This document shows, in pieces, positions 17,410 through 24,604 of a DNA stretch of 28,819 bases; position 1 is the first letter of the stretch; the number at the start of each line of letters is the position of its first letter. The DNA is from an uncultured Bacilli bacterium (GTDB taxonomy: Bacteria > Bacillota_I > Bacilli_A > RF39 > UBA660): assembly GCA_934101115.1 (NCBI GenBank), contig CAKOPW010000018.1, positions 1-28,819 of the forward strand, in the 5' to 3' direction. The notes beneath the pieces were generated by a model that was not told the origin of the DNA, did not search any database, and saw only the letters and a program-made list of their open reading frames with translations. Position numbers and translations under genes: made by a program.

Positions 17410-18324
17410 ATGTATAAATAATTTATCAATATTCTTTTTAGGCATTAAAATCTTGACATTTCTTTCGTTTTTTATTTCGTAAGTTTTAGTTCTAATTTCC
17501 AATTTTTCTCCATCAACACACCAAGCTTTCTTATGATGTTGATCAAAGCAGATTTTAATATTAGAAGCCCTGTGGAATTCTAAACCAGATACATTATTAG
17601 GTCCAGTAGCTCTTAGCATTCCAAAAGCTTTTATTATATCTAAACGTCTAGTATATGTACAAAATAAAATCTCAAATAAATCATCGTCCAACTTTACATC
17701 CTTATAAAAATTATTAAAGCCAGCAATTCTATTGGCAGATGATATAAGAATAAAAGAATATAAGCCTTTCTTCTCAACTCCATCTATTGTATACGTTAAT
17801 TTATAGTTTTTAGTCACTCTGAAAAAATCTTTAACACCAGCAATTAAGTATGCTAAATGTCCATATTTCTTTTTTAAACTTCTAGGGGTTTCATATGGGA
17901 TATCCAAGAATTTACCAAAACCGGCAACATACACGAATGGTCTATTATTTATTAATGGAATATCTAAATTCATGACTTCACCTGTTAAACATAAATGAAT
18001 GTTTTTTTCAATATCTTTTCCATAACCAAACATAACTCCAACATCGTTAGTCGTTCCAACTGGAATATGTGCCAAAATTAATCGTTGTTTTCTTTGAAAG
18101 TTTCCACAAACAATTTCATTAAAAGTTCCATCGCCGCCCATAGAAATAACAAGATCTACATAGCCAATATGACTTACAATTTCTTTTGCATGACCTTTAT
18201 ATTGTGTAGCAATAAATTTAGCTGAATATCCATGCTTTTCTATTAGTTCTTTATAAGTGGGTATCATTGATTTTCTAAGTGTATGACCACTATTGGGATT
18301 ATAAATTACTACACAACTTTTCAT
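17395..18324 (-). CDS. Diacylglycerol kinase-family lipid kinase (DgkB/YegS type)
   Basis: Soluble lipid kinase of the DAGK catalytic family. In Gram-positives DgkB returns diacylglycerol released by lipoteichoic-acid synthesis to phosphatidic acid. The N-terminus MKSCVVIYNPNSGHTLRKSM, the nucleotide-binding MGGDGTFNEIVCG, the HIPVGTTNDVGVMFGYGKDI segment and the C-terminal WCVDGEKLEI sheet are the family signatures. The length, 309 residues, fits. I place the start at ATG 18324, where AGGAGG is seven bases upstream. The longer frame to 18396 would run through a perfect SigA promoter and is rejected. It meets the YfhO gene tail to tail; both touch teichoic-acid lipid metabolism by family knowledge, so the pairing may be meaningful, but they are not cotranscribed. 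Confidence 0.93.
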   Translation of the reverse strand: MKSCVVIYNPNSGHTLRKSMIPTYKELIEKHGYSAKFIATQYKGHAKEIVSHIGYVDLVISMGGDGTFNEIVCGNFQRKQRLILAHIPVGTTNDVGVMFGYGKDIEKNIHLCLTGEVMNLDIPLINNRPFVYVAGFGKFLDIPYETPRSLKKKYGHLAYLIAGVKDFFRVTKNYKLTYTIDGVEKKGLYSFILISSANRIAGFNNFYKDVKLDDDLFEILFCTYTRRLDIIKAFGMLRATGPNNVSGLEFHRASNIKICFDQHHKKAWCVDGEKLEIRTKTYEIKNERNVKILMPKKNIDKLFIHKKSN

Positions 18325-18343
18325 AGACGACCTCCTGTTTAAA

Positions 18344-18372
18344 ATTATAATGTAAGGCCTAATATTTGTCAA
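18344..18372 (-). promoter_or_regulatory. Consensus SigA promoter of the lipid kinase gene
   Basis: TTGACA (18367-18372), 17-bp spacer, TATAAT (18344-18349) on the minus strand: a full match to both boxes, 19 bases upstream of the start codon. Confidence 0.9.
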
Positions 18373-18435
18373 TTTTAGAAACATCAAATTTGGCATAAAG
18401 ATAAAATTATTAAATATAATTTACTAGTAAAACAA

Positions 18436-18464
18436 TTGACAAAGTAATTTCTATAGTGTAATAT
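18436..18464 (+). promoter_or_regulatory. Promoter of tRNA-Cys
   Basis: TTGACA (18436-18441), 17-bp spacer, TAATAT (18459-18464, four of six), 20 bases before the mature tRNA. Confidence 0.65.
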
Positions 18465-18483
18465 TATGTTTGTAATTAATTTT

Positions 18484-18557
18484 GGGTCTATAGCCAAGTG
18501 GTAAGGCATGGGACTGCAACTCCCTGATCGTTGGTTCAAATCCGACTAGGCCCTCCA
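18484..18557 (+). tRNA. tRNA-Cys (anticodon GCA)
   Basis: A 74-base cloverleaf. The acceptor stem GGGTCTA/TAGGCCC pairs with one G-U. The anticodon loop CTGCAAC gives GCA. The T-arm is GTTGGTTCAAATCCGAC, the discriminator is U, and CCA is encoded. It stands alone with its own promoter and terminator. Confidence 0.95.
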
Positions 18558-18568
18558 AAATATTAACT

Positions 18569-18596
18569 AAGGCATTGATCTCAATGCTTTTTTTTT
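18569..18596 (+). terminator. Intrinsic terminator of tRNA-Cys
   Basis: Stem AAGGCATTG/CAATGCTTT (18569-18577 and 18582-18590, one G-U, 4-base loop), followed by a T-run. Confidence 0.8.
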
Positions 18597-18602
18597 ATGC
18601 AA

Positions 18603-18633
18603 AAGAAAAAGTTATAAAATCTATTTATAACTT
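18603..18633 (-). terminator. Intrinsic terminator of the Telokin-like membrane protein gene
   Basis: A perfect 10-bp stem (18609-18618 and 18624-18633, 5-base loop), A/U-rich, followed on the minus strand by UUUUCUUUU. The stop codon (18632-18634) overlaps the first arm. Confidence 0.65.
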
Positions 18634-20236
18634 ACTTTAAATTAATGATATATCGATCATTTCTAAAATCAAACTGTAAATATATTTCATCTGCTGAAGT
18701 AATGTCTCTATCAACTGAAATAAAAAGTTTATTATCGATATTATTACTATCTAACATCGTAGCTTTTTCACTTTTAATTTTATTTCCTATTTTATATACA
18801 ATTGTCATATAGTTTCCAAAAATATTATTAACTGTTTTTAAATTACTATAATAGTTTGCTGTGTTATCTATAAAAGCATCGTAATCTAATACAACCATTG
18901 TTTTATTAGAAAACATAGAATTATTAGAATTAGAACTAATCACGTTTGATAATAAATAACAAGTATCAACAGTTCTACATTTAACATATTTACTGCTATA
19001 GCTATCTTTTATTAAATATGATTTAATATTAAATTTCAAATAGTTTTTATCCACTGGATTAACAATAATATCTTCATTTAAATTATGATTTACAACATTT
19101 TCATCTTTATCAATACTCTTAACATCAACCATAAAATTTTTATAATCAAGTGATACATTATTAAACATTCCACTTAGACTATATTGAACCTTTAATGTAT
19201 AAGTATCGTTTAATTTTTCTGGAACTTCAAATGCAACAGTAGCTTCACTTTTAGAATTAGAAGGTAATACTTGTTTCTCAACATATGGTTTACCTAAATC
19301 ATAAAATTTATTATTAACTGAATTAGTTGGTCTATAAATAAGTTTACCATTTGCAAGAACAATTTTATTTAAATCCAAAGTCTTTGATTTTAAAGAAGAA
19401 TTATATAAAGATAAATTAACAACTACATATTTATAACCATCTTTTATTCGATTACCATTAAAATCATATTTTGTTACATAAGAATCCAGTACAGTATAAG
19501 TAATATTATCTACAATCGCACTTTCAGTCTCTTGAAGTCCCCTAACATAGTTTTTATAATAATTAAATCCAACTACACCAAGCACAATAACAACAACAGA
19601 AGTAATGAGTGAAATAGCAAATTTATTTTCTAAAATATAATATTTGAATTCACGAATACTCCTTCTTAAAGTTCTCATATATTTATAATTGTTTTGACCT
19701 AAAGTAAATTCAAACTCTTCTCTATCTTTATCACTTATTTGAAGATCATCCAAATCTTTACTAAAGTTAAATTTTTTAATATTAAATCCAATACCTCTGA
19801 TAAAACAAACAAGAACAAAAACATATCCAGGTAAAGATAATAAAAGGGTTAAATCTTTTATTAGTATAATGGTATCACTGCTTAAAGCTGTATCCATTAC
19901 AATTTTTAAAGTTCTAAAAATATATGCATAACTACAAATAGTTGCAATTAAATAAATCAGTAAGAACAAATATAGTCTATTAGGTTTTTTCTTTATTTTA
20001 AACAAATAATAAACAATTGCCGATAAAGCTAAAGCAATAACTAAAAACACATAAATTCCATGATTGATATAAATATCAGCACCAGCATAGACATATGTAC
20101 TCGTACGTTGCAAAGTTCTAAAAAGTGTAGAAATATCATTTAAATTAAATAACGCGACCGAAATACAAAATAATATAATTATGTGAATTAATTTAAAGTG
20201 TTTAATCAGAAATGCATAAGGCTTTCTTAATACCAT
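18632..20236 (-). CDS. Five-helix membrane protein with a DUF4352-like outer domain, function unknown
   Basis: I do not recognise a named gene. The 534-residue product has membrane helices at about 14-33, 60-79, 88-108, 126-149 and 207-226. A charged segment (about 155-200) lies between helices four and five. A large C-terminal region (about 230-534) sits outside the cell if the last helix follows the positive-inside rule. Its first half (ITYTVLDSYVTKYDFNGN, then DGYKYVVVNLSLYNSSLKSK) resembles the Telokin/DUF4352 immunoglobulin-like fold common in Firmicute surface proteins. The second half (about 400-534) is a beta-rich region of no known family with two cysteines near CRTVDTC. AGGAGGG precedes the ATG at 20236. 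It is the last gene of the minus-strand run and has its own extended -10. Confidence 0.85.
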   Translation of the reverse strand: MVLRKPYAFLIKHFKLIHIIILFCISVALFNLNDISTLFRTLQRTSTYVYAGADIYINHGIYVFLVIALALSAIVYYLFKIKKKPNRLYLFLLIYLIATICSYAYIFRTLKIVMDTALSSDTIILIKDLTLLLSLPGYVFVLVCFIRGIGFNIKKFNFSKDLDDLQISDKDREEFEFTLGQNNYKYMRTLRRSIREFKYYILENKFAISLITSVVVIVLGVVGFNYYKNYVRGLQETESAIVDNITYTVLDSYVTKYDFNGNRIKDGYKYVVVNLSLYNSSLKSKTLDLNKIVLANGKLIYRPTNSVNNKFYDLGKPYVEKQVLPSNSKSEATVAFEVPEKLNDTYTLKVQYSLSGMFNNVSLDYKNFMVDVKSIDKDENVVNHNLNEDIIVNPVDKNYLKFNIKSYLIKDSYSSKYVKCRTVDTCYLLSNVISSNSNNSMFSNKTMVVLDYDAFIDNTANYYSNLKTVNNIFGNYMTIVYKIGNKIKSEKATMLDSNNIDNKLFISVDRDITSADEIYLQFDFRNDRYIINLK

Positions 20237-20260
20237 ACTAACCCTCCTATTCTATAAAAA

Positions 20261-20269
20261 ATTATAGCA
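20261..20269 (-). promoter_or_regulatory. Extended -10 of the Telokin-like gene
   Basis: TGCTATAAT on the minus strand (20261-20269), 24 bases upstream of the start. The -35 position lies in a T-rich tract with no match. Confidence 0.5.
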
Positions 20270-20298
20270 TAAAAAAAAGAAAAAATATATCGAGTATA

Positions 20299-20622
20299 TT
20301 AATTCTTTTTCTTAACTAGCATTTGACCATCCATTAAAAAGACATTTTTATTCTCTTTCAACAATTTTGAAATATCAACATTTAAAGTATTTAAAACTGT
20401 ATCCAAAGTATCTCCAGATTTTGTAATATAATAACTATAGTTTTGATTAGGTATTAAAAGCACTTGACCTGGATAAATATAATCATTGATATCAAATCCA
20501 TTCATACTTGCAAGTAAATTAGGATTAATATTATATGTTTTAGCTATTTTATAAAGACTATCACCTTTTTTAATTGTATAATACTCAAAATAAGTGTCTT
20601 TTGTTGGCTCTCTATAATACAT
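20299..20622 (-). CDS. Double LysM-domain protein, possibly spore-associated
   Basis: A 107-residue protein made almost entirely of two LysM modules, which bind N-acetylglucosamine-containing glycans such as peptidoglycan or spore cortex. LysM 1 (about 14-58) is canonical: YYTIKKGDSLYKIAKTYNI, then PGQVLLIP. LysM 2 (about 64-105) is more diverged: YYITKSGDTLDTVLNTLNV, then MDGQMLV. There is no signal peptide or anchor, so it would be cytoplasmic. In a spore-former this fits a protein made in the mother cell and placed at the spore surface, as with SafA-type LysM proteins. GGAGTG precedes the ATG at 20622, and a SigK/SigE-like promoter lies just upstream. The sporulation role is inference from these two points. 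Confidence 0.88.
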   Translation of the reverse strand: MYYREPTKDTYFEYYTIKKGDSLYKIAKTYNINPNLLASMNGFDINDYIYPGQVLLIPNQNYSYYITKSGDTLDTVLNTLNVDISKLLKENKNVFLMDGQMLVKKKN

Positions 20623-20638
20623 AAAATCACTCCTAATA

Positions 20639-20664
20639 TAGAATATGTATTATAAGAAAAAGGT
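20639..20664 (-). promoter_or_regulatory. SigK/SigE-like promoter upstream of the LysM gene
   Basis: On the minus strand CATATTCTA (20639-20647) matches the mother-cell -10 pattern CATAnnnTA, and CACC (mACm) lies at the right distance (AC at 20663-20664, 15-bp spacer). A SigA-like TATAAT at 20649-20654 overlaps, so the assignment is not exclusive. Confidence 0.4.
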
Positions 20665-20668
20665 GTTA

Positions 20669-21730
20669 TTAAAATATGAATATACGATTTAAATAATTAA
20701 ATTTCCAATCAAAATTAGCTAGTAATAAAACATTTCCATTTTGTTCATCATAACTATATAAAGAATCATTACTTAAGTAATATACTTTTTCATCATTACA
20801 AGAAATAATTGCTTTTACATCAAGATCTGTTAACATCATCTTTTCTTTAGAATTATTATAATATTTATAAAGTTTATTGTTATCTACAACATAATTTACT
20901 CTATTTTTATAATCAAAATACATATTTGTATACTTTAATTTTGATAAGGCTATATCTTTTAAAGATCCATCGTAATATTTACCTATTTCTTTTTTACTAA
21001 CTTTTGTTACTTTTTTCCTTTTTAAATCAATAGAATATTCAACCATATTTTTCTTATCAAATAAATAAACCTTATTTTTATAATAGCCTAAAAAGTATGA
21101 ATCAAATGATATATCATATTGAGATTCAATTTTTTCACTTGTTTCTTTTTCTACATCAACATAATAAAAATCACTGAAAGTTCTATTTGCATCATAATCA
21201 GCAAATAAAATAAATTTATTATAATTAAAGCTCAAACTATTATCATAATGTTCTTTATCTAAAAAATAAATTTCTTTCTTTGATAGAACATTTTTTATTC
21301 CATAGCCATCCCATACATAGTATTTATTTGATTTATTATAAACTGAATAATTATCATAATTTTCCTTGATATCAGTGTTAACAACATCTTTGTTTTCAAC
21401 AAAATAATTATTATTATCATTACATACATAAGAAAAAGTTAAATATTTACTTATTGGTTTAACACAAGTTATTCCATCTGTTTCTTTTACATCAATATTA
21501 TCAATTATACGTCTTTTATTACTATATTTCTTAGAAGAAACAAAAGAATAATTATTAGAATTATTATAAACATTTATATAATAACTATTATAAGTTTTAT
21601 CGTATACTTCTTTTATTGTATACGTATTGATTACATATTCTAGTTCATAATTTTTTTTCTTATTAACCACTAAAAAATATGCACCAAATAATATAACTAA
21701 AAAAATTACAAATACAACATTTTTCTTCAT
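20669..21730 (-). CDS. Membrane-anchored Tyr/Asn/Lys-rich protein, perhaps beta-propeller-like, unknown function
   Basis: No family recognised. I place the start at ATG 21730 (MKKNVVFVIFLVILFGAYFL) with AAGGTGA upstream, giving 353 residues. A longer frame to 21775 runs into the preceding gene and is rejected. Residues 4-22 form one membrane anchor, with the rest probably outside. The outer part is very rich in Tyr, Asn and Lys, and has repeated short strands such as NKVYLFDKKNMVEYSID, NNKLYKYYNNSKEK and EKVYYLSNDSLYSYDEQNG. These look like blades of a small beta-propeller (DUF5050-like); this is a pattern judgement only. It lies 22 bases downstream of the PH-domain gene and is probably cotranscribed with it. 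Confidence 0.82.
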   Translation of the reverse strand: MKKNVVFVIFLVILFGAYFLVVNKKKNYELEYVINTYTIKEVYDKTYNSYYINVYNNSNNYSFVSSKKYSNKRRIIDNIDVKETDGITCVKPISKYLTFSYVCNDNNNYFVENKDVVNTDIKENYDNYSVYNKSNKYYVWDGYGIKNVLSKKEIYFLDKEHYDNSLSFNYNKFILFADYDANRTFSDFYYVDVEKETSEKIESQYDISFDSYFLGYYKNKVYLFDKKNMVEYSIDLKRKKVTKVSKKEIGKYYDGSLKDIALSKLKYTNMYFDYKNRVNYVVDNNKLYKYYNNSKEKMMLTDLDVKAIISCNDEKVYYLSNDSLYSYDEQNGNVLLLANFDWKFNYLNRIFIF

Positions 21731-21752
21731 ATTCACCTTCAAAAAAAGAAGA

Positions 21753-22196
21753 TTATTCATCTTTCTTTTTAGCATACTTTTTCTTTGCTTCTTGCATAAA
21801 CATTGTTATCTCAGTTTCTATTTCTGGTAAAGCTTCTTTATCTAAATCAGATACATATACTTGTTCTCTAACAGTGTCTATTATAATTGTTCCCCAAATA
21901 AGCCCTGCTTTAACAGTTAAATCATTATATAAATCAGGAGTAATTGATGAAAATTTATATCCTACGATTAATTTCTTTTGAGCTATTATTAATCTTTCAT
22001 TTGTAACAGCAATTACACCAGTGTTAAATAAGCTTAATGGTTTAATATCCAATTGACCAGCAAAAATAAAATTAATTCTCTCATTTGGATTTAAATGCAT
22101 ATCTATTATCTTGCAATGTTTTTTTACTCTCCATGCTACAGATCCAGGAAATTTATTTCTAAATTTTTTTAATAATTCATAACTACTTTGTTCCAC
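21753..22196 (-). CDS. PH-domain (bacterial bPH) protein
   Basis: A 147-residue soluble protein with a bacterial pleckstrin-homology-like fold. Residues about 35-135 show the typical pattern: HLNPNERINFIFAGQ, then FNTGVIAVTNERLIIAQKKL (the xxALTNxRLIIxxxR signature of bPH proteins), VGYKFSSITPDLYNDLTV and GTIIIDTVREQVYV. The C-terminus is a highly charged helix (about 120-147). Bacterial PH domains mediate oligomerisation or membrane-lipid contacts; the role here is unknown. The start ATG 22196 overlaps the end of the thioredoxin-like gene by 14 bases, which implies translational coupling. Confidence 0.85.
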   Translation of the reverse strand: MEQSSYELLKKFRNKFPGSVAWRVKKHCKIIDMHLNPNERINFIFAGQLDIKPLSLFNTGVIAVTNERLIIAQKKLIVGYKFSSITPDLYNDLTVKAGLIWGTIIIDTVREQVYVSDLDKEALPEIETEITMFMQEAKKKYAKKKDE

Positions 22197-22995
22197 TTTC
22201 AGTACTTCCTTTCTTCACTAGTTTGTATTTACTAAGTGTATCCATCAATGTTTCTTCTTTAACATATCCTTTTATACAATCAACTAACTTACCATTTTTA
22301 GTAATCAAAGTCATAGGTTTGGCAAATCCTTGAGTCATTGTTTTTACCTCACCTTTAGTATTACATTTTGCAGGAATTTCAAAATCTAGATTTATAACCT
22401 TTTGAAATTCGGTTTCATCATAATTATCTGAATCAAAATAGTATATTGGTAAATTATTTTCTTTAGCAACTTTATTAATAACTGGTAAATATAAATTACA
22501 ATATGTACAACCAGCATAACCAATAACTGCAACAGTATATTTATTTGACTTAACTAAATCTATATACTCTTTAGCGTTCTCTGCAACTTTATAGTAACGA
22601 TCTTTATCTAGTATTTTGTTATAGATGTTTTCCTCAAAAAAATCGACATAATTATCATAACTATCTTCATTAATTGAAGCTTTATAAGTGCCATCAACAA
22701 ATAGCAATTGAGTTTTATCATCTAAAATAATAGATAAAGCCTCTTCAATTTTACTCTTTGTAAGATATGTATAATAAGTATTTACACGATATTCCTTTTT
22801 AAAACTTTTTGCCATCGTCTTAAAACTTTTTGATGGTTTTCCATAACGGATTAAAACATAATCATGTTTTTTTATAACTTCACTTATATTATCTGCTGTG
22901 ACTTCTTTTATCTCATATTTTTTATACTCAGTAAATAAAAGGATAAATATTAGAAGTATTATAGCAGTAAAAACCATAATAAAACCTTTTTTCAT
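22183..22995 (-). CDS. Membrane-tethered tandem thioredoxin-like protein
   Basis: A 270-residue protein with one N-terminal membrane anchor (about 5-22), then two thioredoxin-like domains. The first (about 30-130) has the fold pattern HDYVLIRYGKPSKSF but the redox motif is replaced by PSKS, so it is probably inactive. The second (about 150-262) has an intact GYAGCTYCNLYLP motif (C163, C166) and a cis-proline at 227 (AKPMTLI). Two extra cysteines (C211, C240) could form a resting disulfide. It would act on the outer membrane face in thiol-disulfide exchange. It lies between a thioredoxin-reductase-like gene (52 bases upstream) and the PH-domain gene (overlapping by 14 bases). The reductase is cytoplasmic, so direct electron flow would need a membrane carrier. 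Confidence 0.87.
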   Translation of the reverse strand: MKKGFIMVFTAIILLIFILLFTEYKKYEIKEVTADNISEVIKKHDYVLIRYGKPSKSFKTMAKSFKKEYRVNTYYTYLTKSKIEEALSIILDDKTQLLFVDGTYKASINEDSYDNYVDFFEENIYNKILDKDRYYKVAENAKEYIDLVKSNKYTVAVIGYAGCTYCNLYLPVINKVAKENNLPIYYFDSDNYDETEFQKVINLDFEIPAKCNTKGEVKTMTQGFAKPMTLITKNGKLVDCIKGYVKEETLMDTLSKYKLVKKGSTESGTK

Positions 22996-23047
22996 AATTT
23001 CACTTCCAACTACCTATATTTTATAATAGACAAAAGAAAATAACAAT

Positions 23048-23929
23048 CTATTTATTATTCAAATAATTTATAGCTTTGCTAGCAGCAATTGCTCCATCAC
23101 TTGCAGCTGTAATAAGTTGCCTAAAGTTTTTATTTCTTGTATCTCCTGCCACAAATATATTATCTGTTTTAGTTGACATATCACCTGACTCTATAAAACC
23201 ATTAGAAGATATATCTACAAACTCTTTAAATATTAAATTATTTGGCATATAACCAATTGCAATAAATAATCCTTCAACATTTAGTACATCATGATTAGTA
23301 AGTTCTATACTAGTTAATTTACTTTCACCATTTAGTTTAGAGATTGAATTATTGTAAATTATTTCTATATTTTCAGATTTTTCAAGTTTATCCAACATAG
23401 TAGCATCACATTTAAATCTATCGCTTCTATTTATTAAATACACTTTTTTTACAATATTAGCTAAGTATAACGCGTCCTCAACTGCTGTTGCTCCTGATCC
23501 CAAAACGGCCACATCTTTATTTTTATAAAAGTTGCCATCACATGTGGCACAGTAAGAAATACCTTTTCCAATTAGTTCATTTTCTCCATATAATCCAAGT
23601 TTTCTTTGTATAAGACCATTAGCAATTATAATTGTTTTTGTTCTATAAATATCTTTATTAGTCTTAAGCGTGTTCTTGTCAATTACTTGAATTACTTCTT
23701 CAAATTTAACTTCCACTCCAAGATCTTTTACTTGATTATATAATTTATTTGCAAATTCATAACCAGATGTTTTACTTATTCCTGGATAATTTTCTACAAC
23801 ACTTGAATTAATTATTTGACCGCCATATACATTTTTTTCAAGAATTAATACTTTTTTCATAGCACGAGCTGCATAAATAGCTGCCGACATACCAGCAGGA
23901 CCTGCACCAATAATTATAATGTCATACAT
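23048..23929 (-). CDS. trxB: Thioredoxin reductase-like flavoprotein
   Basis: Low-molecular-weight thioredoxin-disulfide reductase family: FAD-linked transfer of electrons to a thioredoxin through a CxxC pair. At 293 residues it is slightly short (usually 305-320). Seen in order: FAD site IIIGAGPAGMSAAIYAAR (6-22), VENYPG, redox motif YCATCDG (C127, C130), second Rossmann motif VLGSGATAVEDALYL (142-156), and C-terminal FVAGDTRNK and AASDGAIAA. The NADPH 2'-phosphate site, usually HRRxxFR, here reads NRSDRFK (167-173), so the usual NADPH preference may be lost. AGGAGG precedes the ATG at 23929, with an extended -10 upstream. It heads the minus-strand run with the tethered thioredoxin. Confidence 0.92.
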   Translation of the reverse strand: MYDIIIIGAGPAGMSAAIYAARAMKKVLILEKNVYGGQIINSSVVENYPGISKTSGYEFANKLYNQVKDLGVEVKFEEVIQVIDKNTLKTNKDIYRTKTIIIANGLIQRKLGLYGENELIGKGISYCATCDGNFYKNKDVAVLGSGATAVEDALYLANIVKKVYLINRSDRFKCDATMLDKLEKSENIEIIYNNSISKLNGESKLTSIELTNHDVLNVEGLFIAIGYMPNNLIFKEFVDISSNGFIESGDMSTKTDNIFVAGDTRNKNFRQLITAASDGAIAASKAINYLNNK

Positions 23930-23948
23930 AGTTTTGCCTCCTAATAAT

Positions 23949-23957
23949 ATTATAGCA
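23949..23957 (-). promoter_or_regulatory. Extended -10 of trxB
   Basis: TGCTATAAT on the minus strand, 19 bases upstream of the trxB start; no clear -35. Confidence 0.5.
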
Positions 23958-23993
23958 TAATTCCATTTTTTAATTTATATAATATAAGTAACA

Positions 23994-24002
23994 TGATATA
24001 AT
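23994..24002 (+). promoter_or_regulatory. Extended -10 of the unknown gene at 24025
   Basis: TGATATAAT (TG at 23994-23995, TATAAT at 23997-24002), 22 bases before the start codon. It diverges from trxB. Confidence 0.5.
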
Positions 24003-24024
24003 AAAAAGAAAGAAAGGCGAAAAT

Positions 24025-24549
24025 ATGCAAAATAGATTGTTTGAGAATTATTTAAATGAATCAATTGAAAAATTAAGTGATACTTACGAGATTACAAATG
24101 CTTTACAACAATTAGAGGAAAAAAGTAAACAAGTTGTTGGCATGGATAATAAAGTTCCAATTGGTGGAACAAGAATATACGGATATCAAGGAACATACTA
24201 TAGTAGTCCAGAAGAAATAATTCTAGCATTAAAAGGAAAAAGAATCATGATTCAACAATTACAAGTTATTGATTATATCGGTGATTTTGCTGGAGAATTT
24301 GATGTTTTAAGATTAACCACGTTTGCCGGAACTCAAATGATTAAAGATGAAAACTATCATGAACATAAAGAATATAATGAACAAAAAAGCAGTTTTTCTA
24401 ATGCACCTGTTTGGGACATTGAAGAAAGCAGCATACACAATATCACAGATGAATTAAGAAAAAGAGGTCAACATTTTCATCAAGATGATATTGATTTAGA
24501 AAATATAAGATTACTAAACTTACTTAGATATGGTCTAAGAAGAAGATAA
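24025..24549 (+). CDS. Soluble protein of unknown function
   Basis: I do not recognise this 174-residue protein. There is no signal peptide, membrane helix or cysteine. The N-terminal half is helical (NESIEKLSDTYEITNALQQL), followed by a beta-rich stretch (IGGTRIYGYQGTYYSSPEEI, then RIMIQQLQVIDYIGDFAGEF). The middle is charged with several histidines (YHEHKEY, QHFHQDD), and the C-terminus is a basic helix (LLNLLRYGLRRR). The histidines are not in a recognised metal motif. AAAGGCG precedes the ATG at 24025. It is monocistronic, divergent from trxB and convergent with the XRE-CYTH gene, with a strong hairpin after the stop. Codon use matches the neighbours. Confidence 0.8.
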   Translation: MQNRLFENYLNESIEKLSDTYEITNALQQLEEKSKQVVGMDNKVPIGGTRIYGYQGTYYSSPEEIILALKGKRIMIQQLQVIDYIGDFAGEFDVLRLTTFAGTQMIKDENYHEHKEYNEQKSSFSNAPVWDIEESSIHNITDELRKRGQHFHQDDIDLENIRLLNLLRYGLRRR

Positions 24550-24551
24550 AT

Positions 24552-24582
24552 AAACCTACTTCAAATAAGAAGTAGGTTTTAA
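24552..24582 (+). terminator. Intrinsic terminator of the unknown gene at 24025
   Basis: A perfect 10-bp stem (24552-24561 and 24570-24579, 8-base loop) followed by TTTTAATTT, three bases after the stop. Confidence 0.75.
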
Positions 24583-24604
24583 TTTATAATTTTAAAACAA
24601 ATTA

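Noticed and set aside
18325..18396. 24-residue extension of the lipid kinase
   Set aside because: It would be encoded across a perfect TTGACA-17-TATAAT promoter and an AGGAGG site that serve ATG 18324.
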